DNA from: Lycorma delicatula
Lineage: Eukaryota; Arthropoda; Insecta; Hemiptera; Fulgoridae
Length of the DNA: 64,000 bases
Reading direction: 5' to 3'
Assembly (NCBI RefSeq): GCF_047948215.1
Contig: NC_134455.1
Span: 152,254,575 to 152,318,574 of the forward strand
The position numbers and the translations under genes are program-made. The notes below the pieces were generated by a model, which was not told where the DNA came from, ran no database searches, and saw only the letters and a program-made list of their open reading frames with translations. The first letter of the stretch is position 1, and each line of letters begins with the position of its first letter. This document shows, piece by piece, positions 37,190 to 48,162 of this stretch.

Positions 37190-39060
37190 GCCGATTAAAA
37201 TATTTAAGATATTTGTTTTAAATAACTAAATGTTAAAAACTAAAACCTAGCAACATAAAAATACAACTTAAAAGGAAAAAACCTGTAGGGTATGCTAAAA
37301 GCAAACTAAAAACACAAAGATATATCATAATATTTATCTTAATTAAGATAATAAAATTACCTTGACAAAATAGGTGGCAAATGACATAAATAGGTGAAAC
37401 ACACTACAGTAATTCAAATGTCTGAATACAAACAGACAGCCCTAGGAAATCATAAAACATAAGATAACTTCATTTTATTATTCCCTAGAATAAGTCACAT
37501 GTTAGCCCCTAGTTTAAATTTGCGACAAATACAATCCACAAGGATGTGATGAACTGTTAGATATTGTTTGGTAAATGAATAACAAAGCTTAAAAACTACT
37601 ACACTACAATAAGGTACGTTTGACAAAACACAGCATGCAATATATTATCACTAAGCTCACATGTGCGCTGATGGTCTGAGCAGTTACGTACAACAAAAAC
37701 ATCTAGTAAGAGCAGCTGTAGTGTTGCCAACTGTGTTTTACAGAAATATACCAAATTCTCAGGGTTTTAACTAATTTGAGCAGCCTGTATATGCCAAATA
37801 TCTATGTTTTTCAAATGTTACCATTACTTAATTTATGAGAAGAATTAGAAGCCTCTTATAAAAGAAGCTTCTTATAAAATGAGATACGTTAAAAACAAAA
37901 ATGAGTTTGTAGTCAGTTTTTAAGGAACACAGATCAAACAAAGTTTGATGAATAATTCTAACACTGAAACAAACATAAAAAACGAATAAAATCGCCAGTG
38001 CTCTCGTCATGGTCAAGTTATGGAAATTTAAATCTGTATCAGATGTCAACTGACATCTGATACTTGAGTAAAAAAGAGAACAGTCCAAGAGGAGCTCCCT
38101 GACAGTTGAGTACTAAATAAAAAACTGAATGATTGCAAAGATTAAATTTAAAAATTATTGGATCAAGATTTTAGAGGGACAGACATTTACCTAAAAATCA
38201 ATAAAACACGATTACCTGAGTTAAGACAAGTAATAATTAAAATAGTATTTTTTTTCTAAAATCTATTATATATGAAGACATAGAAAAGAAATTTTATTTC
38301 AGAAAAAAATTCTAATTTTAGCTATGAACTGAATACACTTTTTTTTTTATTTAGTATTTCAGTACTTAATGGATACTTTTATGTAATACTAAATTCAATT
38401 ACAGTCCAGGTAACAAAAAAGATACCAGAACCACCAGTTACCAGATAAAAAACTGCAAAAGAAACCAGCTGCTATAATTTTGAAACTGAGCTACAAAAAT
38501 CATATGACAAATTAAAATTTGTTCAGTTTTACATTTATAAACAGCAAGAGACGTGATTACATTATCAGAAAAATGCAGAATAATTCTGTGTACAAGGGCA
38601 AAGGGGTATACGTCACTTTTTCGTGAAATTGAGTTTATGTCATTCAAAGCTTGAAATGAAATTCTCTATGTTCGGGTAAAGAGATATTTGTCATTTGTCT
38701 GGTTAAAAACATACAGAAACTATGTAAAAAAAAAAGGTACATATTATGATTAAAGATACTTTAGTATAGAGATATTTGAAGGTATATACCCTTTACTCAT
38801 TTTGAAAACCGATGAATAAGGACATATGTAGACAAATACCTCCATGAACAAAAATCCAACTTGACATATATCCCTTTGCACATTGGGTAGGTACTGAAAT
38901 CATCTCAGTTTTAAACACTGGATGTGTACACCTGGTAAGATTAGGTGCTGATAGTGATAATGATACAATTAAAAAGTCAAGAAAAAGTGTAGAAGGGATA
39001 ATAGATGAAATAAAAAACATAGAAAAGAAAGTAGAAAAGTAGGTAAGTCGTATGTAAGTG
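37190..39060. other. Intron sequence, nothing recognised
   Basis: AT-rich; contains the perfect hairpin at 38036-38063. No coding signal. Confidence 0.4.
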
Positions 39061-39078
39061 AAAGTGGGAGTGAGTGAG

Positions 39079-39108
39079 GGGGGGGGGGGAGAGAGAGAGA
39101 GAGAGAGA
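39079..39108. repeat. G-run followed by (GA)n
   Basis: About ten G followed by roughly ten GA units; a simple repeat that also creates long Ser/Leu/Pro readings on the other strand. Confidence 0.85.
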
Positions 39109-39319
39109 GTACAAAAAATTGAGAAGAGCAAAATATAATATAGAAGGTTTTTAGAATATGATTGTAAAGAAATATTTGATCATAATTGAAAGTTAGGAGA
39201 CCATTATCAAGAGGCATACATTGCAAGTTTAATCACTAGTAGTCACTCAATGAAAAGTAGTCACTAGCCTGAACCAAAGTGTATTTTGAACAGGCTAGTT
39301 AATTATGGCTATCATTTGA

Positions 39320-40048
39320 AAATTAATGGAGATCTTAATGAAATTTATAAAGTTTGTTTTATGAATACTTTTGACATAACCAATAAAGTTTATTGCCAAT
39401 GTTTTAAAAAAAAAGTCAGGTTCACTTGGGGGTTAAGTCCCATCTGATCGTAGGGGGTAAGTATCCTCCAATACAAAAATTATCTGATGAGGTAAAAGAA
39501 AATGCTAAGCAGCATATTCTCTTCATACAATCATATGAGAGCCATTACTCTAGGCGTAACAGCAAAAAAATATACCTCCCTTACAATAGCACTTGCGTAT
39601 ATCAGACTACAAAAACTGAAATGCCAGTTAGCAGAAGTGTGTATGAAGGAATACTTCATGAACAAAATATTAAAAAAAAGCCCAAGATTGATAACTGTCA
39701 TTTTTGTTACAAACTCAAGATGCAAATTTCTATTTCTTCAGATAAAGAAAAACTTCTTTTACAAACAGAACTAGATGATCATAAACTTGCGGAATTAGCT
39801 TATGACAGAAAAAGGATTGAAAAAGAAGTATACAAAGAGAATCACAAGACGACTGTCATAATGTTCGATTTGCAACAGTGTTTGCCCATACTCTACTACA
39901 AAGTGGAATCACATTTTACAAACGGTTACTATGGACTTACAACTTGACAGTGTGTGACTGCAAGGTATATCAGCCATATTGTTACATGTGGTCCCAACTA
40001 GATGAAGGGAGGGGAGCAAACAAAGTAGCATCTCTAAACACTGGGTAA
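39320..40048 (+). pseudogene. DUF7869-like, transposon-associated gene remnant
   Basis: The open part (39426-39947) reads GGKYPPIQKLSDEVKENAKQ, IQSYESHYSRRNSKKIYLPY, IKKKPKIDNCHFCYKLKMQI, then a charged helical stretch (EKLLLQTELDDHKLAELAYD), TVIMFDLQQCLPIL and YYKVESHF. This is the order of an insect-abundant family (HI.S.P...SHYSR...KKYL......Y, F..PK.DTC..C....., ...V..FDLQ..LP.P), linked with DUF7869 and thought to be transposon-derived. After about 39920 it continues in another frame: RLLWTYNLTVCDC, VYQPYCYMWSQLDEGRGANK. Upstream, FTWGLSPI and NTFDITNKV continue the family to the left in a shifted frame. C-terminal half absent. Confidence 0.6.
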
Positions 40049-40049
40049 A

Positions 40050-40790
40050 AATTAAAATCCCTTTCAATTAAACATAACCACGAATTCAGATAACTGAGGG
40101 AGGACAAAATAGAAATAGATACATGGTAGCAATATATTTATTAGTGCAAATAAACAGTGATCGCTAACAGAAACTGGATTACAAATTCCTAGTCTCAGGT
40201 CATATTCACATGGAGTGTAATTCTGTGCATGCTCATCATCCTGACTTTACCAGAAAATGGCAAACTTTGTTTTTCATTATCCAAAATAGCAAAAAGTAAC
40301 ATATACCCTTTACCCTGGCATCACAGAATTATTCTTTAATATCCTTTTATAAATAATACAAATGCTGAGCTCTAACTTAAAAAAAAAAAAAAACAATTCT
40401 GTGATATACGTGGTTCGCTTATGTTGAAACAAGGACTTTTATTTTTACTCTCATCAAATTTTGGATTAATTTGTTATTACAATACCTTTTAAAAAAAGGT
40501 AGCAAAGTAAAGTTCAGAGCCCATATTTAGCTAATGTTAACTACTTTACAAATTTTCTTTTTTTAAAAGCTACTAGTACAAAAGAAAATATTTCCCCACA
40601 TTACCCTGAAAATTTAAAAATGTTTCTTAATAAGATAATATAAAATAGAACAGGCATTGTATTTTTAATTTATATTTGCAATGTTTCTTTGAAACTGTAA
40701 CAGCTCATATTGGTGTCATCAATAATTATCCAGACTGTTAGTGCAAGCAATAACTCAAATTACAAATATAATATACAACAAATCCTCCCT
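40050..40790. other. Short gap before the LINE, nothing recognised
   Basis: AT-rich with an A-run at 40380-40393; no feature identified. Confidence 0.4.
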
Positions 40791-40796
40791 CTGTGA

Positions 40797-43194
40797 ATCA
40801 TGAGACCTTGCCAATGGTGAGGGGACTTGAGTGGTCAGTGATACAGAATAGCTGGATCGAGGTGCAACCATATCGGAGGTATCTGTTGAGAACCAGACTA
40901 AGGAATGATTCCTGAAAGAGGGCAGCAGCTCTTTCAGTAATTTTTAAGAACGTAGATCAGGAGGGCTTAAACGGCCATATCAACATCACTCAATATTCTG
41001 AGTACTGCACAGCTGAAAGCAATAGAAAACTACAGCTGCTTTTTTTCCAAGAAAATGTAACTCTGCATTTTTATGTAACAAAGATGGAGGTGCCTTCCTT
41101 GATAAAATATCCTGGAGGTAAACTAGTCCCTGTTCAAATCTCTCCAGGCGGGGACTATTAAGGAAGGGGCCACCAGAAAATTAAAAAGTAACATTCTACA
41201 AGTCGGAGCATGGGATGTTATAAGTCTAAAAAAGGTCGGTAGGTTAGAAAATTTAAAGAGGGAAATGGATAAGTTAAATGTAGATGTAGTAGGAATTAGT
41301 GAGGTTCAGTGGGAAGAGGGAAACTACTTTTGGTCAGGTGACTTTAGAATAATTAACTCGGCTTCAAATAAGGGGCAAGCAGGAGTAGGTTTCGTAATGA
41401 TCAAGAAGATAGGGAAGAGGGTAAAGTATTTCAAAATGCATAGCGATAGAATCATTGTAATCAGGAGAAAATCAAAACCTAAGCCAACATCGATTGTTAA
41501 CATCTATATGCCTACAAGGCACTTGTATCACTTGCATCATGGGCACCATGATGCTGATGATGATGTAGTGTGTATACGAAGAAACTGATGAAGCAATAAA
41601 ACACATAAAAGTGAAAATTTAATAATAGTTGGAGATTGGAATGCAAGCATTGGAAAACGGAAGGAAGGAAATATTGTGGTTGAATATGGGCTGAGCAAAA
41701 GGAATAAAGAGGGGATTAACTTAGAGTTTTACACACAAATTATAATTTAGTAACTGCCAATACGCAGTTTAAAAATCATAATAGAAGAATATACAAATGA
41801 AAAAAGCCTGGTGATACTGCAAAGTATCAGATAGATTATATCATGGTTAAACAAAGATTTAGAAATCAATCAACTCCTTCACTGCAAAGCATATCCTGAA
41901 GCAGACATTAATAGCAACCATAATTTAGTGATAATGAAATGGAGATTGGAGTTTAAAAACCTGAAGAAAAGGTGTCAGATGAATCATTGGAATTTAGAGA
42001 AGCTTGAGGAAGAAGAGGTGTAAAGAAGATTTTTGAGGAGGACATTTCAAGAGTTCTAAGTAAAAAATATAAGGTAGAAAATGTAGAAGAAGAATGGGAG
42101 AATGTTAAAATTCTTAAATCAGTAGAAGCAAACTTAGGCAGAACAAAGAGAACTGGTAGAAAACGTTGGATATCAGAGGATATATTGCAGCTGATAGATG
42201 AAAATAGAAAATATAAGAATGTAGGGATGAAGAAAGTAAAAGGAACTATCGACAATTAAGAAATACTATAAACAGGAAGCGCAAATTAGTGTGAAAGAAG
42301 AGTGGATTAAAGAAAAGTGTTCAGAAGTGGAATGAGAAATGGTCATTGGTAAAATAGATGGAGCACACAGAAAAATTAAGGAAAATTTTATGGTATACAA
42401 ATTAAAATAAAAGAAAACATAAAGATGCTACGATTTGCTGATGATATAGTAATTCTAGCTGAGAGTAAAAAAGATTTAGAACAATGAACGGCATGGATGA
42501 AGTCCTATGCAAGAACTACCACATGAAAATAAACATGAACAAAACAAAAGTAATGAAATGTAGTAGAAATAATGTAGATGGACCACTGAATATAAAAATA
42601 GGAAGAGAGAAGATTACGGAGGTAGAAGAATTTTGTTGTTTGGGAAGAATTACTAAAGATGGACTAAGCAGGAGCAATATAAAATGCTGAATAGCACACA
42701 TGAAATGAGCTTTCAGTCAGAAATATAATTTGTTTACATCAAAAATTAATTTAAATATCAGGAAAACATTTTTGGAAGTATATGTTTGGAGCACAACTTT
42801 ATATGGAAGTGAAACTTGGATGATCGGAGTACCCAAGAAGAAAAGATTAGAAGCTTTTGAAATGCGGTGATGTAGGAGAAAGTTAAAATTCAGATGGGTG
42901 GATAAAGTAACAAATGAAGAGGTGTAACGGAAAATTGATGAAGAAAGAAGAATTTGGAAAAATATAGTTAAAAGAGACAGACTTGTAGGCCACATATTAA
43001 GGCATCGTGGAATAGTTGCTTTAATATTGGAGGAACAGGTTGATGGGAAAAATTGTGCAGGCAGACAACATTTAGAATATGTAAAACAAATTGTTAGGGA
43101 TATAGGATGTAGGGAGTATACCAAAATGAAGCTACTGGGAGGGAATCTTGGAGAGCTGCATCAAACCATTAAAATGACTGAAGACAAAAAAAAA
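40797..43194 (+). mobile_element. APE-type LINE, internally deleted
   Basis: 5' UTR-like leader (ATGAGACCTTGCCAATGGTG, GTATCTGTTGAGAACCAGAC) as I know it from a hemipteran LINE family. Endonuclease at 41265-41588 (LNVDVVGISEVQWEEGNYFW, IVNIYMPT) and after a shift IIVGDWNASIG. It then passes from the linker (ISEDILQLIDENRKYKN) at about 42400 straight to the reverse transcriptase active-site block KMLRFADDIVILAE, so most of the RT palm is missing. The C-terminal domain follows (KINMNKTKVMKCSRN, LYGSETW, RRKLKFRWVDKVTNEEV, IVKRDRLVGHILRH, GRQHLEYVKQIVRDIGCREY). Ends in ATGACTGAAGAC plus nine A. Many frameshifts; not functional. Clade (RTE-like?) uncertain. Confidence 0.88.
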
Positions 43195-43218
43195 TTAATC
43201 AAGGAAAATTACACAAAC

Positions 43219-43378
43219 CTTTTAAAAATTCTCTGAAGTTTCCTTGTACCTTCCTTGATTTTCTTTGTCTTATAATTTTCTTTGCCTGTTTATTAATTTT
43301 TGGCTCAGTAGGTGCTGAGATCCAATTATTTTCTTTCAGCATTTGAAGTTTACTAAACTGTGAATGTAATTTTTCTAC
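43219..43378 (-). CDS. mars: Mars/HURP exon d, end of GKAP domain
   Basis: The acceptor ttattttatag precedes 43378 (phase 0). The product VEKLHSQFSKLQMLKENNW matches the family block ..EDV..KF..L..L...NW that directly follows GFWDM...Q, so continuity with the previous exon is convincing. A basic stretch follows (KINKQAKKIIRQRKSRK). Two donors are possible: GTACAA after 43250 (phase 0) or GTTTGT after 43219 (phase 1). Only the second fits the phase-1 entry of the next exon, so 43219 was chosen; it adds VQGNFREFLKG. If 43250 is used, a small undetected exon must exist between here and 34664. A LINE on the opposite strand ends 24 bp beyond this donor. Confidence 0.82.
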
Positions 43379-46300
43379 CTATAAAATAATTAGTTAAAAA
43401 AAGTATTACAAACTTTATCATACCAACAAAAATTTTAGTAATAATTCAACTGTACTGCTCATAGAGTGCTTTAAAAATTCATTTAATTCCTGATTATCTA
43501 TCATTGTCAGGCTGATAGAACCTAGATTAACTTAGAGCATACAGAAATACTTTTAACACACTCAATTAATAAAAAATATAAAAAACACAGCTTCACAGAG
43601 TTCATCTTATTTTATTTAGTAAAAATAACGTAGTGTAAGAATTACACTTGTTGATTCATTAAAGAACTGAAAAAATGAAACTGTTTATATTTCCTCTGCA
43701 TTTTGTATATATGTGTAGATAAAAACTTCTCTTTTTGAAAAAAGAAGAGAGCAGATGCAAAAAGATGCTTTACATAGTATCATTTTAAAATTTGGCCCGG
43801 CCTCATCACATAATAAATTGCATCTAACCAGAATTTCTGTATTGAAGAGCTCAAAAATATTAATATAAATATCTAACTTATGAATCAAATCAAAAAAGTT
43901 TTTCTTCATAAATCTTTATTGCCATATCTAATAACACTTTTTTCAAACATCAAAACATTCAATACATGAAAGTAAACTCAATGATTAGTCTTTCTACTCT
44001 TTGTGAAACCATAGAGGCATTTTCTTTCAACACAAACTCTGGTAATGGAGCACCTATTTCAAGAAGTTGAAAAACATATACAAAAAAAATTTCTTAAAAA
44101 AGTATTGACATCAAAATCTGACTGCTCAGTTTTCTTTTCTAATAAAACTGAACGGAGTCCTCTAAGTCCCACCATTCACCAATTATTGTATTTTTCATCT
44201 CCACTCACTGATAATCATTTCACTTGCTTATATATAACTTTTTCAGTGTTTCAATTAAAGATTCTGATTCCATTTTTTATGCTAACAAATGCATTTTATG
44301 CCTAACCTTTTAGTGCATTAGTTAATGTATGTGTATAGATACGGAAAACATTTGCCACAGTAGTAGACCATGAACCACACAGACTACTTTTTTGTAGTCT
44401 GGGAAACACTTCCAGATCAAGTCATCTAGAAATCTTTAGAACTCTTATGAAGTATTCTTTACACTCCTCCACAACAAATAAAACAGATATTTTGACCAAC
44501 TATACGTTTTTTCAAAGGTTTCTGCTTTTAAAATAGCCTCAATCTTTAGCACAGGAATATAAGTTCCTCTTTATGTTTTATATGTATTTCTTAACAGTTT
44601 CTATTATAACCATGGTAGTTCTAAAGAATGTCCATCTGCTTTCTCCATTTTATTTTTTCATACTAAATTATCAGAATGAAAATCTATTGTAACATATAGA
44701 ATAAATTATGGCCAAAATTGCATGAATGTATTAAAAAATATTATATGTGTAACTATGAGGTTTCACTAACACATAATATTAAATTATTATTATATTAGAA
44801 AGACTAATAATAAACAGTTAATGTTTAAACTAGAAAGAAAATTACTTCTAATAAACAAACACCGAATAAAATGCAGGCTACATGTGATTAAATGAAAAAA
44901 AAAAAAAAAGAAAAAAAGAAAATCACCCAAGACGGATCACAAGGCTGTTTAGGTTGCCATGGACTGAAAGGTTTAAAAAATAATGAGTATCAAACCCTAA
45001 AAAACATGGAATTATGAGTATGAGCTGAAATATTAAATGATGAATGTAAGCAATATAAAAAATTGACTCTTAAAACAAAATAGAATTATAATTACGAAGA
45101 ACTACAAGGAATATTTTACAATATAATAGCAATATTTGCACATTATATGTAGTCATCAATAAGACAAACAATAAATGCCTATAACATGCAGTTCTATGGA
45201 TAGTATGAAAATGAAGAGACAAAAAAAGGCTTATCGCTTAACTCAGTCTGACTACCCCTATCTCATTCAAATAAATTCTGTATAAAACTGGTTGCTATTT
45301 CAGATGACCCAGAATCCTGTAGTACTGTACAGAAAATGTTAAAACATTTATCTTTTAGACTAAAGAATAATTAAAAAGGCGTTCATTATTAGGGAATAAT
45401 TGTAAAAACATTACATAAGTGTAATGTTTCTATTCAAAATATTACCATAAAATAGTACAAACATACCAGCACTTTTGCTATGCAACACCCACAGCAAACT
45501 TTGAATATACTGAAATAATTCATAATTTTTTTCAGAATATTCCAAATATACCATAAACTTCCTTTCCTTTTAATATTAGCATTATTCTGGTATTCACTAA
45601 CAATATTGAATTCTACCAAAGAAACATAACATCTTTACTTTCATTCCAATCATTTTAAGTATGCTCATGTTTAACCACAAGTCAGTTCAGTTTGTTAGTT
45701 GCAAGAATGACTATTTTAGAAGAAGTGTTCAAAATAGAAATTGTTCAAAATAAATGTCATAATTTATTTACTAATGCCAACTCAGATATGTTGGATACAT
45801 GTAACAACGAAAATGAATATTTGTTTTCTATAAATGAAGGCGACAGATTAGATTCAGAAACACAAATCTAGGTAGGCACTGTGTAACCAAAAACTGTAGA
45901 ATATGACTAAAAATTTTAATGAAACACTTCACAATTTTAAATAAAGTAAATTCTGGTACAAGTGCAAACATCCTTATCAAAGAAATATTTTGTAAAAACA
46001 AAAAACGTAAAACATTTTTTAAAGAAACTAACCCAATTTATAGTACATGAAGGAAGTTCTTCAAATATCCAGTTGACAATAATTTTATTTGTCCTCAAAA
46101 TATCATTTGAAAATTACAGAACACTGTTATAAATGAAATGTATTTTTTTAAATACCTTTACCTTTTGATAACAAGTAATAAGAAAACAGACCATCTATCA
46201 AATGATAAAACCAGTCTGCCATGACAAGAGAGAAGTTGATTTTAAGCACACATTACACATCTAAAAATCCAGATGAAAGACTACAAAATATTTGTAATGG

Positions 46301-46559
46301 ACCAAATGCAGCAAAAATGCAAATACAATACTAAGTATACCTTGCTACTTGCAGGAGAAATATTACAGCAATTTACAATGAATAGTTAGAACTCAGTAAT
46401 ACTGAATAAAAGGTACTGTATTCCTTAACATTGTAATAGGGCAAAATTAATGGGTATTAGGTACAAAATAATTAAACCATATATCTGGTAACTGTTTTCA
46501 CTATCATTTCCTCATTTGTCCATAAAACTCTTATAACAGTCACAAAACATTCTTTAATA
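43379..46559. other. Intron sequence, nothing recognised
   Basis: AT-rich; a long A-rich run at 44894-44921. No coding signal. Confidence 0.4.
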
Positions 46560-48162
46560 TGAGGGACGTTCAATAATTAATGAGACAAATTGATGTAGAG
46601 AAAAAACAGTTCATTCAATGATAATGAAACTTTTTTAAGAGACAAGTTGGCAACCTTGGGAACACATTTAATCAGTCGTTTGATCACAATTAACCTCTTT
46701 TGTTGATTTCAGAATGTCAGCTCCGCTTGAAATGTGTACGCAACAGAAGAGCAACATTCATTGATAAGATTTTTGCTATCAGAAGGTATGAAACCGGTGG
46801 AAAATTTCTCAAGAATGTTGAAAAGTGTCAAAACAACATTAACATGTATAAGTGGGTGGAACAGTTTAATTCAGGCAGAATAAGTGTGACTGATCTCCAC
46901 TGCTCTGGAAGCCCAGCTGATGTTTCAACTACCGTGCTGCAAAATCACATAAATTATCTTATTCGCAAAGACAGGTGAGTTAAAATTTTCAAATTACTAG
47001 TTTGTGTAATATTAAGTGTTGAAACTACGCATTCAATTGTTCATGACGTGCTGAATTATCGCAAAATATGTTTGAGATGGGTTCGAAGACAGTTGACTCA
47101 AGCCCATTAAGACATCCAGATTCATATTTATTCTGAACTCAAAGAACGGTTTGAAGCAGAAGGCAATTGCAGAAGGACTTTGCAGATTGTATAATAACCT
47201 GTGATGAAACATGGATACACCATTTTGAGTCTGAATCCAAATGGCAAAGTCTTGAGTGGAAACATCCAAATTCGCCCACAAAAAAATTAAAAACTCACAC
47301 ATCAACCAGTAAATAAAGTGATGTTGACGGTCTTCTAGGATTTGCAAGGCCCGACCCACCGGGTTGGTCTAGTGGTTAAAGCGTCTTCCCAAATCAGCTG
47401 ATTTGGAAGTCGAGAGTTACAGCGTTCAAGACCTAGTAAAGCCAGTTGTTTTTACATGGATTTGAATACTAGATCGTGGATACCGGTGTTCTTTGGTGGT
47501 TGGGTTTCAATTAACCACACATCTCAGGAACGGTCGAACTGAGAATGTACAAGACTACACTTCATTTACACTCATACATATCATCCTCATTCATCCCCTG
47601 AAGAATTATCTAAATGGTAGTTACCGGAGGCTAAACAGGAAAAGAGAAAGAGAGAGGACTTGCAAGGCCCAATTTTTAGTGACTATTTAGAACAACATAC
47701 TATGAACAGTGAATACTATTCTATGTTCCAATAGAAAGTGAGATCCGCAATAAGGCAAAAACATCAGGACACTCAAAAGGTGATTCTCTAGCATGATAAT
47801 GCGCACTACCACATCACTCAGAGAATGGAGAAACGCTCAAGAAGTTGGGTTGGGCAGTGTTACCACATCCTTCTTACAGCCCAGACCTCGCCCCATCTGA
47901 TTTTCCTTTGTTCGGCCCACTCAAAAACTTTTTTTGCGGCAAGAAGTTAAACAAAAAAAAAACGGTCAAAAAAGCAGTAAACAACTGGTTCAAACAGCAA
48001 GGTAAAGACTTCTAAGCTGGGGGAATCAGAAAGCTCATAGAACGGTGGGACAAGTGTCTAAATGTTGCTGGAGACTATGTTGAAAAGTAAGTTTCACTGT
48101 CATTGAATAAATCATTTTTTTCTCTACATCAATTTGTCTTGTTTATTATTGAACGTCCCTCA
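46560..48162 (+). mobile_element. Mariner interrupted by a SINE
   Basis: Inverted repeats TGAGGGACGTTCAATAATTA (left) and, reversed, TGAGGGACGTTCAATAATAA (right, ending 48162); both run on into ACAAATTGATGTAGAGAAAA. The transposase reads RATFIDKIFAIRRYETGGKF, YKWVEQFNSGRISVTDL (helix-turn-helix), LRWVRRQLTQAH, ITCDETWIHHFESESKWQSL, an insertion of 318 bp at QGP, then VILQHDNAHYHITQRMEK, LPHPSYSPDLAPSDFPLFGP and CLNVAGDYVEK. Without the SINE and one target copy it is 1285 bp, normal for mariner. Numerous shifts. No clear TA pair outside the ends. Confidence 0.9.
47353..47655 (+). repeat. tRNA-derived SINE, copy 3, with 15-bp target duplication
   Basis: Flanked by GGATTTGCAAGGCCC (47338-47352) and GGACTTGCAAGGCCC (47656-47670), a target duplication with one mismatch lying in the mariner transposase reading frame. 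Head ACCGGGTTGGTCTAGTGGTT (A-box-like), then the palindrome AAATCAGCTGATTT, a degenerate B-box-like GCGTTCAAGACC, the body, GGAGGCTAAACAGG and a short A/G-rich tail. This copy fixes the true element length at about 303 bp. Confidence 0.9.

Noticed and set aside
38793..39226. Ser/Leu/Pro-rich minus-strand ORFs
   Set aside because: Their composition is produced by the G-run/(GA)n simple repeat at 39079-39108.
43027..43236. LINE ORF overlapping the Mars/HURP exon as a functional fusion
   Set aside because: The LINE proper ends at its A-run (43194); the last codons of the ORF are just read-through into antisense exon and intron sequence.
47033..47359. Minus-strand 108-codon ORF
   Set aside because: It is the antisense of the plus-strand mariner transposase.
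47360..47450. tRNA gene suggested by an A-box-like GGTCTAGTGG
   Set aside because: It is the head of a SINE: the same sequence recurs at 1196 and 25719 with the same 300-bp body, and the copy at 47.3 kb has a target duplication.
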